64,000 bases of DNA from Pseudomonas sp. DG56-2 (GTDB lineage: Bacteria; Pseudomonadota; Gammaproteobacteria; Pseudomonadales; Pseudomonadaceae): contig NZ_CP032311.1 of assembly GCF_004803755.1 (NCBI RefSeq), positions 2,496,501 through 2,560,500 of the forward strand, given 5' to 3'. The notes beneath the pieces were generated by a model. That model saw only the letters and a list, made by a program, of their open reading frames with translations, did no database searches and had not been told where the DNA came from. Made by a program: the position numbers and the translations under genes. How positions within the stretch are numbered: position 1 is the stretch's first letter; the number at the start of each line of letters is the position of its first letter. Shown piece by piece: positions 1 through 8,618 of this stretch.

Positions 1-2
1 CC

Positions 3-779
3 AACCTGAGCTTCCCGGGAATCAAGGTGTTCGTGGATGGGGTGCTGGAGTATCCAGGGCAGACCGCGGCGATGCTTGAACCTTACAAGAACAGCAACAA
101 GAACGGCCAGTTGTTGATCGAGCCCGACCGTTTCGGCGAGCTGGTCGCCGCCGCAGAAAAACGCGACTGGATCGTACATATGCACGCTGTAGGCGACCGA
201 GCAGTGCGCAAGTCGCTCAATGGCGTCGAGTATGCGCGCAAGGTCAGCACCACGCCCAAGACCCACAGCATCAGCCACCTGCAAGTGGTCGACCCGAAGG
301 ACTTCCCGCGCTTCAAGCAACTGGGCGTGATCGCCTCGATGCAACTGCTCTGGGCAACTGGCGAGAGCTACACCGTGGAGTTGGTGAAACCTTACATTAC
401 CCCTTCAGCCTATAGCCATCAGTACCCGGCCAAATCCCTGCAACAGGCTGGAGCGACAATTTCCGGTGCCAGCGATTGGCCGGTGTCCAGCCCCAACCCA
501 TGGAACGCTATCGCCCAGGCTGCCACCCGAAAAGGGCCGCTAGGGGTACTCAACGCCCAGGAAAGCGTCGATCGCCAACTCATGTTCCAGGCCTACACCC
601 TCAATGCCGCCAAGACCCTGCGCCTTGAGCAGCAGATCGGTTCATTGGCACCCGGCAAGCAGGCTGACCTGATCGTGCTGGACCGTGATGTTTTCAAGGT
701 CAGCGACGATGAACTGTTCGAGACTCAAGTACTGAAGACCTTCTTCGCCGGCAAGCAGGTCTACGCCCCCGCCTCCTGA
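3..779 (+). CDS. Amidohydrolase family 3 (YtcJ-like), C-terminal part
   Basis: The open frame runs in from the left edge, so only the last 258 codons are present and the true start lies outside the window. The visible part fits the C-terminal half of a metal-dependent amidohydrolase of the YtcJ type. It has a histidine-containing strand near HMHAVGD, the ASDWPV segment that carries the late metal or catalytic aspartate, and the closing IGSLAPGKQADLIVLD segment that forms the small beta-sandwich of this superfamily. The substrate cannot be told from sequence; family members hydrolyse amides or cyclic C-N bonds. The next gene begins about 100 bases downstream on the same strand. Confidence 0.85.
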   Translation, partial: NLSFPGIKVFVDGVLEYPGQTAAMLEPYKNSNKNGQLLIEPDRFGELVAAAEKRDWIVHMHAVGDRAVRKSLNGVEYARKVSTTPKTHSISHLQVVDPKDFPRFKQLGVIASMQLLWATGESYTVELVKPYITPSAYSHQYPAKSLQQAGATISGASDWPVSSPNPWNAIAQAATRKGPLGVLNAQESVDRQLMFQAYTLNAAKTLRLEQQIGSLAPGKQADLIVLDRDVFKVSDDELFETQVLKTFFAGKQVYAPAS

Positions 780-876
780 GGTCCCCCGCTGACGATGCCT
801 TGGCTCCTTGCCTTGCGAGGGGCTTGGCTTCGCCTGCAGGAATCTGCCCGCACACAATAAAAACAAGGGTTTCTGT

Positions 877-1617
877 ATGAACGCACGTACCGTTTTCTCT
901 CTCGCCGGCTTGCTGCTGGCGCCACTGACCAGCCAAGCGCTGACTTTGAGTGACGATTTCCTCTTGGAGGTAGAGCTCACCGCTGCCAGCGATTATCGCA
1001 GCCGTGGGGTTTCGCAAACCCTCGGCGACCCTGCACTGCAGGGCGGGGCGACGCTGATCCACAGCAGTGGCCTGTACCTTGGGGCCTGGACCTCGAACGT
1101 TGACTTCGGCAGCGAATTCAAGACGCGCCAGGAGCTGGAGTACTACGCCGGTTGGTACTGGCAAGCCACCGATTCGATTAGCCTCGACCTTGGCTACATC
1201 AAGTACGACTATCCCAAAGAAGCGCAATTCAATTTGAGCGAGGTGTACGCGATTCTCGATGTGTATGGAGTGAAACTCGGCGCCTATTACTCCGATGACA
1301 CACCGAATTTCTTCGGCGAAGACCAGGACACGCTTTACACCTATCTTGGCTATAGCTTTGCCTTGCCCGGTGAGGTTGGCCTGGAGCTGCGCGCCGGTCG
1401 TAACGATGTGAAAGACCCCGCGTTCTGGTCTGCCAGCGGCGATGACCGAAACACTTACTATGAATGGGAAGTGAAATTCACCCGTGAGTTTGGTGGAGTC
1501 ACCTGGGGTTTGAGCTACATCGATACCGACTTGTCGAAAAGCGAATGCATCGGTTGGTACGGATTTGACGACCTGTGCTCGGCCACCGTTGTTGCAAGCG
1601 CCAACAAAACCTTCTAA
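877..1617 (+). CDS. TorF family putative outer-membrane porin
   Basis: A 246-residue exported protein. I chose the ATG at 877 because it begins a clean Sec signal peptide (MNARTVFSLAGLLLAPLTSQA, cleaved before LTLSDD); the open frame extends upstream without signal-like sequence. The mature protein has alternating beta-strands rich in Tyr, Trp and Gly, and an N-terminal SDYRSRGVSQT motif typical of the TIGR02001/TorF group of predicted porins. Members are expected to sit in the outer membrane, but their transported solute is generally unknown. It may be co-transcribed with the amidohydrolase upstream, in which case it could admit that enzyme's substrate; this is inference only. Confidence 0.8.
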   Translation: MNARTVFSLAGLLLAPLTSQALTLSDDFLLEVELTAASDYRSRGVSQTLGDPALQGGATLIHSSGLYLGAWTSNVDFGSEFKTRQELEYYAGWYWQATDSISLDLGYIKYDYPKEAQFNLSEVYAILDVYGVKLGAYYSDDTPNFFGEDQDTLYTYLGYSFALPGEVGLELRAGRNDVKDPAFWSASGDDRNTYYEWEVKFTREFGGVTWGLSYIDTDLSKSECIGWYGFDDLCSATVVASANKTF

Positions 1618-1631
1618 TACCCGTAATTCGG

Positions 1632-1925
1632 TCACAGGTCGAGCAGGCGCTCGATCTGGGCCAGCTCCCAGGTGCTCAACAGGCTGACCGGGTCGGTGCC
1701 GTAGCGCTGCCAGGTGTCCAGTGAGCCATGGCGACCATCAGGATGCTGGCAGTGCTCGCAGTGGTGCAGGCGCTTGCCTTCAACGTCCAGCGCCAGTTGC
1801 CAGCCTTCTATCTCTACCCATGTCAGATTGTTCGAAAGGGCAGGTTTCAGACGCGTCATCGGGCGGATCCCGAGGGCGGCGTCACGCAGTTGCTGGTAAA
1901 CCTCACGCGCGGTCAGGGCAAGCAT
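1632..1925 (-). CDS. Small conserved Pseudomonas protein (DUF7693-like)
   Basis: A 97-residue soluble protein starting at ATG 1925, transcribed towards the porin gene. It has a short helical N-terminus (LTAREVYQQLRDAALG), a central strand region with a Cys-x2-Cys pair (HHCEHCQHPDG) and a conserved-looking end (WQRYGTDPVSLLSTWE). From memory this pattern matches a small Pseudomonas family now numbered DUF7693; I could not search to confirm it. The Cys pair with nearby histidines could bind a metal. No function is known to me. Its 5' end lies about 50 bases from the Fur box of the divergent sigma-factor gene. Confidence 0.65.
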   Translation of the reverse strand: MLALTAREVYQQLRDAALGIRPMTRLKPALSNNLTWVEIEGWQLALDVEGKRLHHCEHCQHPDGRHGSLDTWQRYGTDPVSLLSTWELAQIERLLDL

Positions 1926-1972
1926 TGGTCATGTGTTCCTACGAAGGGATTGTATATTCACGGTGCTATCAC

Positions 1973-1991
1973 GATAATGATAGTAATTACC
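1973..1991 (+). promoter_or_regulatory. Fur box upstream of the ECF sigma gene
   Basis: GATAATGATAGTAATTACC matches the classical 19-bp Fur consensus at 16 of 19 positions by my alignment. It lies about 20 bases before the GTG start of the FecI-type sigma gene and also faces the divergent small gene. It implies iron-dependent repression of the sigma/anti-sigma pair, as is usual for FecIR systems. Confidence 0.85.
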
Positions 1992-2012
1992 ATTAGCGTG
2001 TGATTCCCGTCA

Positions 2013-2519
2013 GTGACCCGTTCTGTCGACACCAAGGCAATCGTGGCCGATCTCTACAGCGACCATCATCGCTGGCTGCGCGCCTGGCTGTATCGCCGGT
2101 TGAACTGCCCTGATGATGCTGCGGATCTGGCGCAGGATACCTTTGTCCGGGCCATGGGCAGTAGTGCCCTGCCAGCCCTGGAAGAACCTCGTGCCTTTTT
2201 GGCTACAGTTGCCCGGCGCCTGTTGAGCAACCTGTTTCGCCGTCGGGCCCTGGAGCAGGCCTACCTGGAAGAGCTTGGGCGGCTACCGGAGTGCTGCATG
2301 CCTTCGGCCGAGGATGTGTTGCTGGTGCGTGAAGCGCTGGCACAGATCGACCGGTTGCTCGACGGCCTGCCCGAGCGAGCGCGCCACGCCTTTATCTTGC
2401 ATCGTCTCGAAGGCCTGAGCCAGCCCATGATCGCAGAGCAGTTGGGCGTTTCGCTGGCAACGGTGGAGCGGGATTTGCGGCGAGCGTTCCTGCATTGCCT
2501 GAGCGTGGAGGCCGAATGA
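2013..2519 (+). CDS. FecI-type ECF sigma factor
   Basis: 168 residues, starting at a GTG because no ATG precedes the conserved region 2. Region 2 is clear (LYSDHHRWLRAWLYRRL followed by DDAADLAQDTFVRAM) and region 4 has the helix-turn-helix LSQPMIAEQLGVSLATVERDLRRA. These are the marks of iron-starvation sigma factors, which direct RNA polymerase to the promoter of a neighbouring TonB-dependent receptor gene. A Fur box lies just upstream. The stop codon overlaps the FecR start in an ATGA arrangement, so the two are translationally coupled. Confidence 0.93.
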   Translation: MTRSVDTKAIVADLYSDHHRWLRAWLYRRLNCPDDAADLAQDTFVRAMGSSALPALEEPRAFLATVARRLLSNLFRRRALEQAYLEELGRLPECCMPSAEDVLLVREALAQIDRLLDGLPERARHAFILHRLEGLSQPMIAEQLGVSLATVERDLRRAFLHCLSVEAE

Positions 2520-3490
2520 GCCACGCTTCGGTAGATCGCGCTATCCATGAGGCTGTGGACTGGCTACTGACACTCGAAAATGCCCCAGCGCAAGACAAGA
2601 CGCATCAGGCTTTCGAGTCTTGGTTAAAGCACTGCCCGACGCACCAAGCTGCCTGGCAGCGGGTCAATGCGCTGTTGCAAGAACCTTTGGCCGGTCTGCA
2701 TCAAGCTGAACAACGCTCACCTGGGCAACTGGCAATTGCCAGCCGCAGCCTACGCGTGCAACCTCCACTATCGCGACGCAAGGTGCTCGGTGGTGGTCTG
2801 GCCATGGTGTTGCTGGGGTTGGGCTGTGCCGGTCTGGCGCACCGGCGAACGCCATTGGGCGATTTGTTCGCCGACGTGCACACCGCAACCGGTGAGCGTC
2901 GCAGTCTGACCCTCAGCGATGGCTCGCGCTTGCGCCTTAATGCGCGTACGGCAGTTGACCTACAGTTCAATGCCAGTCAACGCCTGGTGCTGCTGCGCGA
3001 GGGTGAGTTACAGGTGGAGGTTGCTGTCGAGGCAGATCGTCCGTTCATTGTCGCCACGCGCCAAGGCCAGGTTCAGGCGCAAGGTACGCGCTTTACCGTG
3101 CGCCAGGACGATCAACAAAGCCTGGTTGCGGTGCAGGAACATGCGGTCTTGCTGACCACCGGCAATGCCGCTGCACAGCGTGTCGAGGAAGGACAGGCTT
3201 ATGCGTTCGATGGTCTGCGCAGCGTTGCCCTGGCGCCTTCGCTACGGACCCGGGCGGGTTGGACTGATGGTCGCGTGGATGTGCGCGACGAACCTCTGGG
3301 TGATCTGATCGAGGCCTTGCGACCGTATCGAGCAGGGTTGCTCCGCATTAGCCCGGCAGCAGCGCAAATCCGCGTGTATGGCAGTTTCCCCCTGGATGAC
3401 AGTGACCGCACTTTGCTTTCGCTCAGCGAAACCCTGCCGATCAGCGTTGACAGCTTCGGCGGCTGGCTGACGCGCATCGATGTGAGCTGA
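2516..3490 (+). CDS. FecR-type anti-sigma factor/signal transducer
   Basis: 324 residues; the ATG at 2516 overlaps the sigma-factor stop by four bases. The order of parts is typical of the family. First comes an N-terminal cytoplasmic DUF4880-like domain (AIHEAVDWLLTLENA, FESWLKHCPTHQAAWQRV). Next is one membrane span near residues 90-112 (VLGGGLAMVLLGLGCAGL), then the periplasmic FecR domain (GERRSLTLSDGSRLRLNART) and a C-terminal STN-receiving region. It should hold the sigma factor inactive until the receptor signals ligand capture. Confidence 0.92.
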   Translation: MSHASVDRAIHEAVDWLLTLENAPAQDKTHQAFESWLKHCPTHQAAWQRVNALLQEPLAGLHQAEQRSPGQLAIASRSLRVQPPLSRRKVLGGGLAMVLLGLGCAGLAHRRTPLGDLFADVHTATGERRSLTLSDGSRLRLNARTAVDLQFNASQRLVLLREGELQVEVAVEADRPFIVATRQGQVQAQGTRFTVRQDDQQSLVAVQEHAVLLTTGNAAAQRVEEGQAYAFDGLRSVALAPSLRTRAGWTDGRVDVRDEPLGDLIEALRPYRAGLLRISPAAAQIRVYGSFPLDDSDRTLLSLSETLPISVDSFGGWLTRIDVS

Positions 3491-3579
3491 GGGGCAAAAA
3501 AAATCTTCGGCCGTGAGGGGATCCGGTCACTGGTGTGTCCTGGTTATGGACAACAACTTCAAACGAGCCCCTACACACA

Positions 3580-6021
3580 ATGTCAGATTCCATGATCCGC
3601 CCCAGCCTGCTGGCCCTTGCCATTGCCTTGGGCAGCAGTGCGCCGTTGTACGCGTTGGCGCAGAACGGTAGCAGCGTCAGCGCCACCCAGACGTTCGACA
3701 TCCCGGCCGGTGATCTGGGTGAAAGCCTCAGTCGCATCGCCCGCCAGTCCGGACGTGTGTTGTCGGTCAGCCCCGCGTTGGTGCAGGGCAAGCAGGCAGC
3801 CCGGGTCAGTGGCCAGCTCACACCCGAGCAAGCGGCCATGCAAGCACTGCGCGGCAGCGGTCTGGACCTGAACATCACGGCAGGCGGAACCTGGAACCTG
3901 GTACCGACGGTGCAGAGCGATGCGCTGGAACTGGGCGCCACGCAGATCACCGGGCAAGGGACCGAGGACGCCTGGGGTCCGGTGGTGGGTTATGTGGCCA
4001 AGCGCACCGGCACGGCGACCAAGACCGATACCTCGGTGCTTGAAGTGCCGCAGACCATCAACATTATTACCCAGGACGAAATCAAGGCCCTGGGGTCGCA
4101 AACGGTCACTCAAGCCCTGCGCTACACCCCCGGCATCACCGGAGGTGGCTTCTCCGACCGGGTCGGCATCTTTGACGAACCCACTTCTCGCGGTTTCAGT
4201 CCTACACCGTTGTACCTGGACGGCCTGCACTTGCCTTACGGCGGCGGCAGCACCGGCGGCGCACTGCAGATTGACCCGTATCTGCTGGAGCGGATTGAAG
4301 TCATGAAGGGCCCCGCCTCGGTGCTCTACGGGCAGAACCAGCCGGGAGGCCTGATCAACATGGTTTCCAAACGCCCGACCGCTACGCCGCAGCGTGAACT
4401 GGTACTGGGTGGCGGCAGCCAGGATCGGCGCTATGCGGCCTTAGATTTCGCCGGGCCCATGGATGATCAAGGTGAGTTCCTGTACCGCCTGACGGGCAAT
4501 GGCCTGGATAAAAACGGCGAGATCGATTACGTCGAACAGCAGCGCTTCATGCTTGCACCGAGCATGACTTGGGTGCCTAACGAGAAAACCCGTCTGACGA
4601 TTTATGGCCATTACCAGAAAGACAACGGTGTCCCGGAAGCTCAAGGCTTGCCCTCCATCGGAACGGTATTTTCCAGCCCCAATGGCCGGATCAAACGCAG
4701 CCGGTTTATCGGTGAGCCCGATATCAACGCCTATGACCGCGAGCAGTACACGTTCGGTTATGAGTTAAGTCACGAACTGAACGATGTCTGGACCTTTAAG
4801 CAGAATGCCCGCTATGCCTATGTCGACGATCGCTTTCGCGCGCCGTTGCACGGCTACACGTTTGTCACCAACCCGCAGACGGGTGTTGACGACCAGCGCT
4901 ACATGACCCGCTTCGGAGTCGATTGGAAACAGCGCAATAAAGTGTTTGGCGTCGATAACATTGCCCAGGCCAAGTTCAATACGTTCGAGGTGGCGCACAC
5001 GCTGCTGGTGGGGGTGGACTACTACCACTCCAATTCCAAGTTCCTTGGCCTGTACGACCGAAATCCACCGATCATCGACCTGTACTCGCCGGTCTACGGT
5101 CAGGCGCTGAACTTCGGCCAACCGTTCAACTGGGATAACACAGTGACCCAGACGGGCCTGTATGTGCAGGACCAACTCAAATGGAACAACTGGTTCCTGA
5201 CCCTGGGCGGTCGTTACGACTGGGCCGAAACCGAAACCCGGGAACCTATCGCCCAGAACTTCGCCACCCTCAAGGATGAAAAGTTCACCGGTCGTGCAGG
5301 CATCGGCTACAGCTTCGAAAGCGGTGTTACGCCTTACATCAGCTACACCGAGTCGTTCCTGCCGGTGACGGGGGCGGACATCCACCACAAGCCGTTCGAG
5401 CCGTCCACCGGCAAGCAGGTTGAAGCGGGGGTCAAATACCAGCCGCCTGGGCAGGAGAGTTTTGTGCAGCTGTCGGTGTATGAGATCAAGCAGCAGAACA
5501 TCCTCACCACCGATCCTAGCGATTGGACCCGCAGCGTCCAGGTCGGCGCATTGCGCTCGCGCGGCGTGGAACTTGAGGGCAAGGCAAGTCTGGGTGACAA
5601 CCTCGACGTGATTGCCTCGGTTTCGCGTAACGATGTGGTCTACACCAAGGACAACGATGGTCGTGAAGGCCGGCACCCATCAGGGACGCCACCGATGACA
5701 GCGTCGCTGTGGCTGGACTACCACTTTACCGGCGATACGCTGTTGGCTGGTCTGGGCATGGGCCTGGGCGCGCGGTATGTGCGTGGCAGTGACGGAAGTG
5801 ATTTTGCTTATGATCACTTCAGCATCCCGTCGTACACCGTCTACGACGGCATGCTCTCCTATGACTTCCAGCAGTCGCCGCTGCGTCTGAAAGGGGTCAA
5901 GTTGCAGGTCAACCTGCAAAACCTCGAAGACAAAGTCTATGTCAGCCGTTGTACCAGTGATGTCGATTGCTATTACGGTGAAGGCCGCACGCTGACCACC
6001 GATCTTACTTACAACTGGTAG
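3580..6021 (+). CDS. TonB-dependent siderophore receptor with signalling (STN) domain
   Basis: 813 residues from the ATG at 3580, which opens a signal peptide (MSDSMIRPSLLALAIALGSS, cleaved near ALA-QN). Residues ~35-95 form an STN domain (TFDIPAGDLGESLSRIARQSG), so the receptor can talk to the adjacent FecR. The plug follows (LEVPQTINIITQDEI, RGFSPTPLYLDGL, MKGPASVLYGQNQPGGLINM), then a 22-strand-type barrel ending in an aromatic residue (TYNW). The plug and barrel resemble ferric-hydroxamate/pyoverdine-type receptors, but the cognate siderophore, often a foreign one, cannot be read from sequence. It is last in the Fur-controlled sigma/anti-sigma/receptor unit. Confidence 0.92.
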   Translation: MSDSMIRPSLLALAIALGSSAPLYALAQNGSSVSATQTFDIPAGDLGESLSRIARQSGRVLSVSPALVQGKQAARVSGQLTPEQAAMQALRGSGLDLNITAGGTWNLVPTVQSDALELGATQITGQGTEDAWGPVVGYVAKRTGTATKTDTSVLEVPQTINIITQDEIKALGSQTVTQALRYTPGITGGGFSDRVGIFDEPTSRGFSPTPLYLDGLHLPYGGGSTGGALQIDPYLLERIEVMKGPASVLYGQNQPGGLINMVSKRPTATPQRELVLGGGSQDRRYAALDFAGPMDDQGEFLYRLTGNGLDKNGEIDYVEQQRFMLAPSMTWVPNEKTRLTIYGHYQKDNGVPEAQGLPSIGTVFSSPNGRIKRSRFIGEPDINAYDREQYTFGYELSHELNDVWTFKQNARYAYVDDRFRAPLHGYTFVTNPQTGVDDQRYMTRFGVDWKQRNKVFGVDNIAQAKFNTFEVAHTLLVGVDYYHSNSKFLGLYDRNPPIIDLYSPVYGQALNFGQPFNWDNTVTQTGLYVQDQLKWNNWFLTLGGRYDWAETETREPIAQNFATLKDEKFTGRAGIGYSFESGVTPYISYTESFLPVTGADIHHKPFEPSTGKQVEAGVKYQPPGQESFVQLSVYEIKQQNILTTDPSDWTRSVQVGALRSRGVELEGKASLGDNLDVIASVSRNDVVYTKDNDGREGRHPSGTPPMTASLWLDYHFTGDTLLAGLGMGLGARYVRGSDGSDFAYDHFSIPSYTVYDGMLSYDFQQSPLRLKGVKLQVNLQNLEDKVYVSRCTSDVDCYYGEGRTLTTDLTYNW

Positions 6022-6024
6022 GTT

Positions 6025-6411
6025 TCAGGCGTCACGCAACAAGTCCTGGGCGTCCAGCAGCCGGTAGGCAATCTCCGGTTGACGCTCCAGGGCGCGGCGA
6101 ATGGCAGCGGGGATGCTCTGGCGAGTCTTGCGGCACAGCCCGGGTAGTTCAGCAATCTGGATGTTGAAGCCGCGCATGGTGCGCACTTCGTTGTCGCTGG
6201 GACTGATCTGCAAGCGAATGCCCAGGTTGTCGTAGAGCTTGCGTTGCATGTGTTCGAGGTCGGCGAGGCTCTGCAGGTTTTCCAGGCGTTCGATCAGGCG
6301 CTTTTCCTCCTGGCGCGTCAGCAGCAGGATGCGCAGGTCCTGCAGCGTTTCACGGCCGCAATCACAGGCGCCAGGCGGGCAGGGGGTGCGGGTTGGCAAA
6401 GTGGCATTCAT
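6025..6411 (-). CDS. Conserved hypothetical protein with N-terminal cysteine cluster
   Basis: 128 residues from ATG 6411 (an in-frame ATG at 6423 is also possible). It converges on the receptor gene with only three bases between stops. The N-terminus holds CPPGACDCGRE, three closely spaced cysteines that could bind a metal. The rest is helical and charged (LLLTRQEEKRLIERLENL, LEHMQRKLYDNLG), then ends with an IPAAIRRALERQP segment. I do not recognise a named family and assign no function. Confidence 0.6.
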   Translation of the reverse strand: MNATLPTRTPCPPGACDCGRETLQDLRILLLTRQEEKRLIERLENLQSLADLEHMQRKLYDNLGIRLQISPSDNEVRTMRGFNIQIAELPGLCRKTRQSIPAAIRRALERQPEIAYRLLDAQDLLRDA

Positions 6412-6495
6412 GACCTCCAGCATAGCGATGAGTGCAGGCTTTTGCCCAGAGGCGAGCCGCTGTCTGTCGTCGGGCGGCTCGTCTGGGGCTGTTGC

Positions 6496-7230
6496 TCAAT
6501 TCTGCTTGAGCTTCCAGGTGCCCGGCAGCGACAGGTCACCTGAGCTGATATCCCACACGCTGCTGACGCACAGCAACGGGTTGTGCAGATCGGCATTGAC
6601 CTTCAGTGCCGCGGTTACTCCGTCGTAGTTGAAGCTTTCTGGGAAGCCTACGGCGGCCAGGGGCACACTGATCTGCGCCGCGTTCTTGTCGATGCTGAGA
6701 TCGTAACCGGGAGAATCGATGTAGATCGGCGCCCCTGGCCAAGTGGCGGGCAGCTTGGGCTTGGCGCCTTTGGGGATATCGCGCACCTTCAGCCCACCGG
6801 GTCCGCAGCTTTCATCCTTGCTCAACACTACCCAGTGGGAGTGCCACAGGCCGCCGTCGTTATCGGTCTTGCCGTCGCGGTTTTCATCGAGTTGCGGCGT
6901 GTCATCAAAATCTGGATGCGAGGTCAGCGCCAGGGCCAGGATCCCGGCCTTGGCTTCAAAGCCGACACTGCTGCTGTCCAGGCTGGTAGGCCATACGTAG
7001 CTATACACCTCGGCACCCGCGAAGGCGCCTTTGGCGCTGGGCAGGCGACTGCCAGCCTTGCCGTCGACCAGTTGTTCGAACACCAGGTTTTCACCTTGTT
7101 TGAAAACCCGGGTCTGAACCAGGTCGAAAGCGGCGTCTGCGTTGCCCTTGGCGCTTTTGATGCCAGAGTTGTCATGGGCCCAGACTTGGGTGGCAAGCAG
7201 GCTTAAAGCGAAGGCGAGGGTAGGTTTCAT
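6496..7230 (-). CDS. Exported protein of unknown function
   Basis: 244 residues from ATG 7230, which starts a short signal peptide (MKPTLAFALSLLATQVWA, cleaved before HDNSG); the frame continues upstream but without signal-like sequence. The mature protein is soluble and acidic, with an Asp-rich loop DENRDGKTDND reminiscent of a calcium-binding loop, an LWHSHWVVL segment, and two cysteines far apart that could form a periplasmic disulfide. I know no named domain. It is divergent from a MarR regulator across a perfect 21-bp palindrome, so it is the likely regulated target. Confidence 0.7.
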   Translation of the reverse strand: MKPTLAFALSLLATQVWAHDNSGIKSAKGNADAAFDLVQTRVFKQGENLVFEQLVDGKAGSRLPSAKGAFAGAEVYSYVWPTSLDSSSVGFEAKAGILALALTSHPDFDDTPQLDENRDGKTDNDGGLWHSHWVVLSKDESCGPGGLKVRDIPKGAKPKLPATWPGAPIYIDSPGYDLSIDKNAAQISVPLAAVGFPESFNYDGVTAALKVNADLHNPLLCVSSVWDISSGDLSLPGTWKLKQN

Positions 7231-7303
7231 GGGGTGGCTCCTGGGTGGGGTCTGGTTTCGAATCGATACCAAATAGCCTAAGCTGAAATGCACCTTTGTC
7301 AAT

Positions 7304-7324
7304 ATAGTATTTATTCGATACTAT
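7304..7324. promoter_or_regulatory. Perfect palindrome, likely MarR operator
   Basis: ATAGTAT at 7304-7310 and ATACTAT at 7318-7324 are exact inverted repeats separated by 7 bases. The palindrome lies in the 110-130-base gap between the divergent exported-protein and MarR genes. A related half-site (CGATACCAAATA) occurs at about 7264-7275. Size and position fit a MarR dimer operator controlling both directions. Confidence 0.65.
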
Positions 7325-7355
7325 TTATCGATGCCATCAATTGGGACTGCCCACC

Positions 7356-7913
7356 GTGCTATTCGACCTGCTGGAAAGGTTATCGAGCCTCACGCGTGTC
7401 TGGTTCCGCCAGCACCCGCTGCTGGCCGACATCCAGCCGATTCAACTGAGTGCACTGCTTTATCTGGCGCGCTGCAACCGTTACTCCAATACACCGCTGG
7501 CGGTGACCGAATACCTGGGCCTGACCAAGGGCACGGTTTCGCAGTCGCTCAAGGCGTTGGAAGGCAAAGGCCTGATCGTCAAAACCCAGGATGCTGCAGA
7601 CAAGCGCAGCGTACATCTGAGCCTCACCGCGCCAGCGCGAGGCTTGCTGGCAGCGGTGATGCCCCCGGATTTTCTACTGGCGGCGACTGAGCGCATGGGC
7701 GCGCGGGCTGATGACTTGCAAGCTTTGCTTGCTGATTTACTGCGCAATATCCAACAACACGAAAACGTACCGGGCTTTGGCTTGTGCAAGACCTGCCGCT
7801 TTCATCGCAAGACGACCTCCGGTGGTTTTTGCGAGCTGACCCAGGAGCCACTGGCGTCGGCCGAGCGTGAACTGATTTGCCGCGAGCACCAACTCGCGGA
7901 ACTTACGGAGTAA
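7356..7913 (+). CDS. MarR family regulator with C-terminal cysteine cluster
   Basis: 185 residues from GTG 7356; a TTG at 7341 is an alternative start. The winged-helix core is clear (QLSALLYLARC, VTEYLGLTKGTVSQSLKALEGKGLIVKT, DKRSVHLSLTAPAR). Unlike ordinary MarR proteins it continues with a C-terminal segment containing CKTCRFH, then FCEL and ICREH. These are four cysteines plus histidines that could hold zinc or an iron-sulfur centre, or act as a redox switch. Its stop overlaps the beginning of the MOSC gene. It probably controls the exported-protein gene, itself and the MOSC gene through the palindrome upstream. Confidence 0.85.
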   Translation: MLFDLLERLSSLTRVWFRQHPLLADIQPIQLSALLYLARCNRYSNTPLAVTEYLGLTKGTVSQSLKALEGKGLIVKTQDAADKRSVHLSLTAPARGLLAAVMPPDFLLAATERMGARADDLQALLADLLRNIQQHENVPGFGLCKTCRFHRKTTSGGFCELTQEPLASAERELICREHQLAELTE

Positions 7914-7918
7914 TGCCG

Positions 7919-8599
7919 ATGAAGCTTGATACCGTCCTGACCGGCAAGGCTGTGGCCTTCACCCGGCCAGGCTCTTGCAGTGCGATCGCCAAGCAGGCCC
8001 GTAGCGGCGAGCTGGCAGTGACCGAGTTGGGGCTTGCGGGTGACGAGCAGGGCGACTTGCGCGTTCATGGCGGCAAGGACAAAGCCATTCATCATTACCC
8101 GCGCGAGCACTACGCGACATGGGCCGCTGAGCTCGGTGAGCACCCATTGCTGCAGGCTGCAGGGGCCTTTGGTGAAAACCTCAGCACCTATGGTTGGACC
8201 GAGCAGACAGTCTGTCTTGGGGATCGCGTGCGAGTGGGTAGTGCGGTACTGGAAGTCTCACAGGGGCGTATGCCGTGCTGGAAGCTCAATGATCGCTTTG
8301 GGGTAAAGGACATGTCCCTGCGGGTCCAGCAGAGCGGTCGTACTGGATGGTACTACCGAGTGCTGGAGGAGGGTGTGCTGGCTGCGGGCGATACACTGCA
8401 GGTGATCGAACGGCCCCATCCACATTGGTCGGTGGCGCGGTTGTCGTCGGTGCTGTTTGACAAGCAGGTGGACGCCGATGTGATTCGCCAGTGCCTGGCG
8501 TTACCGCTGGCGCCTTCCTGGCGGCGTACCCTGGATCGGCGTCTGGAGCGGGCCGAGGTCGAAGACTGGGCCCCGCGGTTGCAGGGGCCACAGATCTAA
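7919..8599 (+). CDS. MOSC domain protein (YiiM-like)
   Basis: 226 residues. Of two in-frame ATGs I prefer 7919 because the ACGGAG ribosome site is about 8 bases upstream; the ATG at 7913 overlaps the MarR stop. The MOSC signature is present: GDEQGDLRVHGGKDKAIHHYP, FGENLSTYGW and the conserved cysteine in GRMPCWKLNDRF that is thought to receive sulfur or molybdenum cofactor. E. coli YiiM is a molybdoenzyme that detoxifies N-hydroxylated bases. Coupling to the cysteine-rich MarR gene suggests shared regulation. Confidence 0.85.
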   Translation: MKLDTVLTGKAVAFTRPGSCSAIAKQARSGELAVTELGLAGDEQGDLRVHGGKDKAIHHYPREHYATWAAELGEHPLLQAAGAFGENLSTYGWTEQTVCLGDRVRVGSAVLEVSQGRMPCWKLNDRFGVKDMSLRVQQSGRTGWYYRVLEEGVLAAGDTLQVIERPHPHWSVARLSSVLFDKQVDADVIRQCLALPLAPSWRRTLDRRLERAEVEDWAPRLQGPQI

Positions 8600-8618
8600 G
8601 GCTCGCTCAGGGCAAACT

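Noticed and set aside
700..1635. Long minus-strand open frame antisense to the porin gene
   Set aside because: It is a shadow of the porin codons, with no ribosome site and no protein-like motif.
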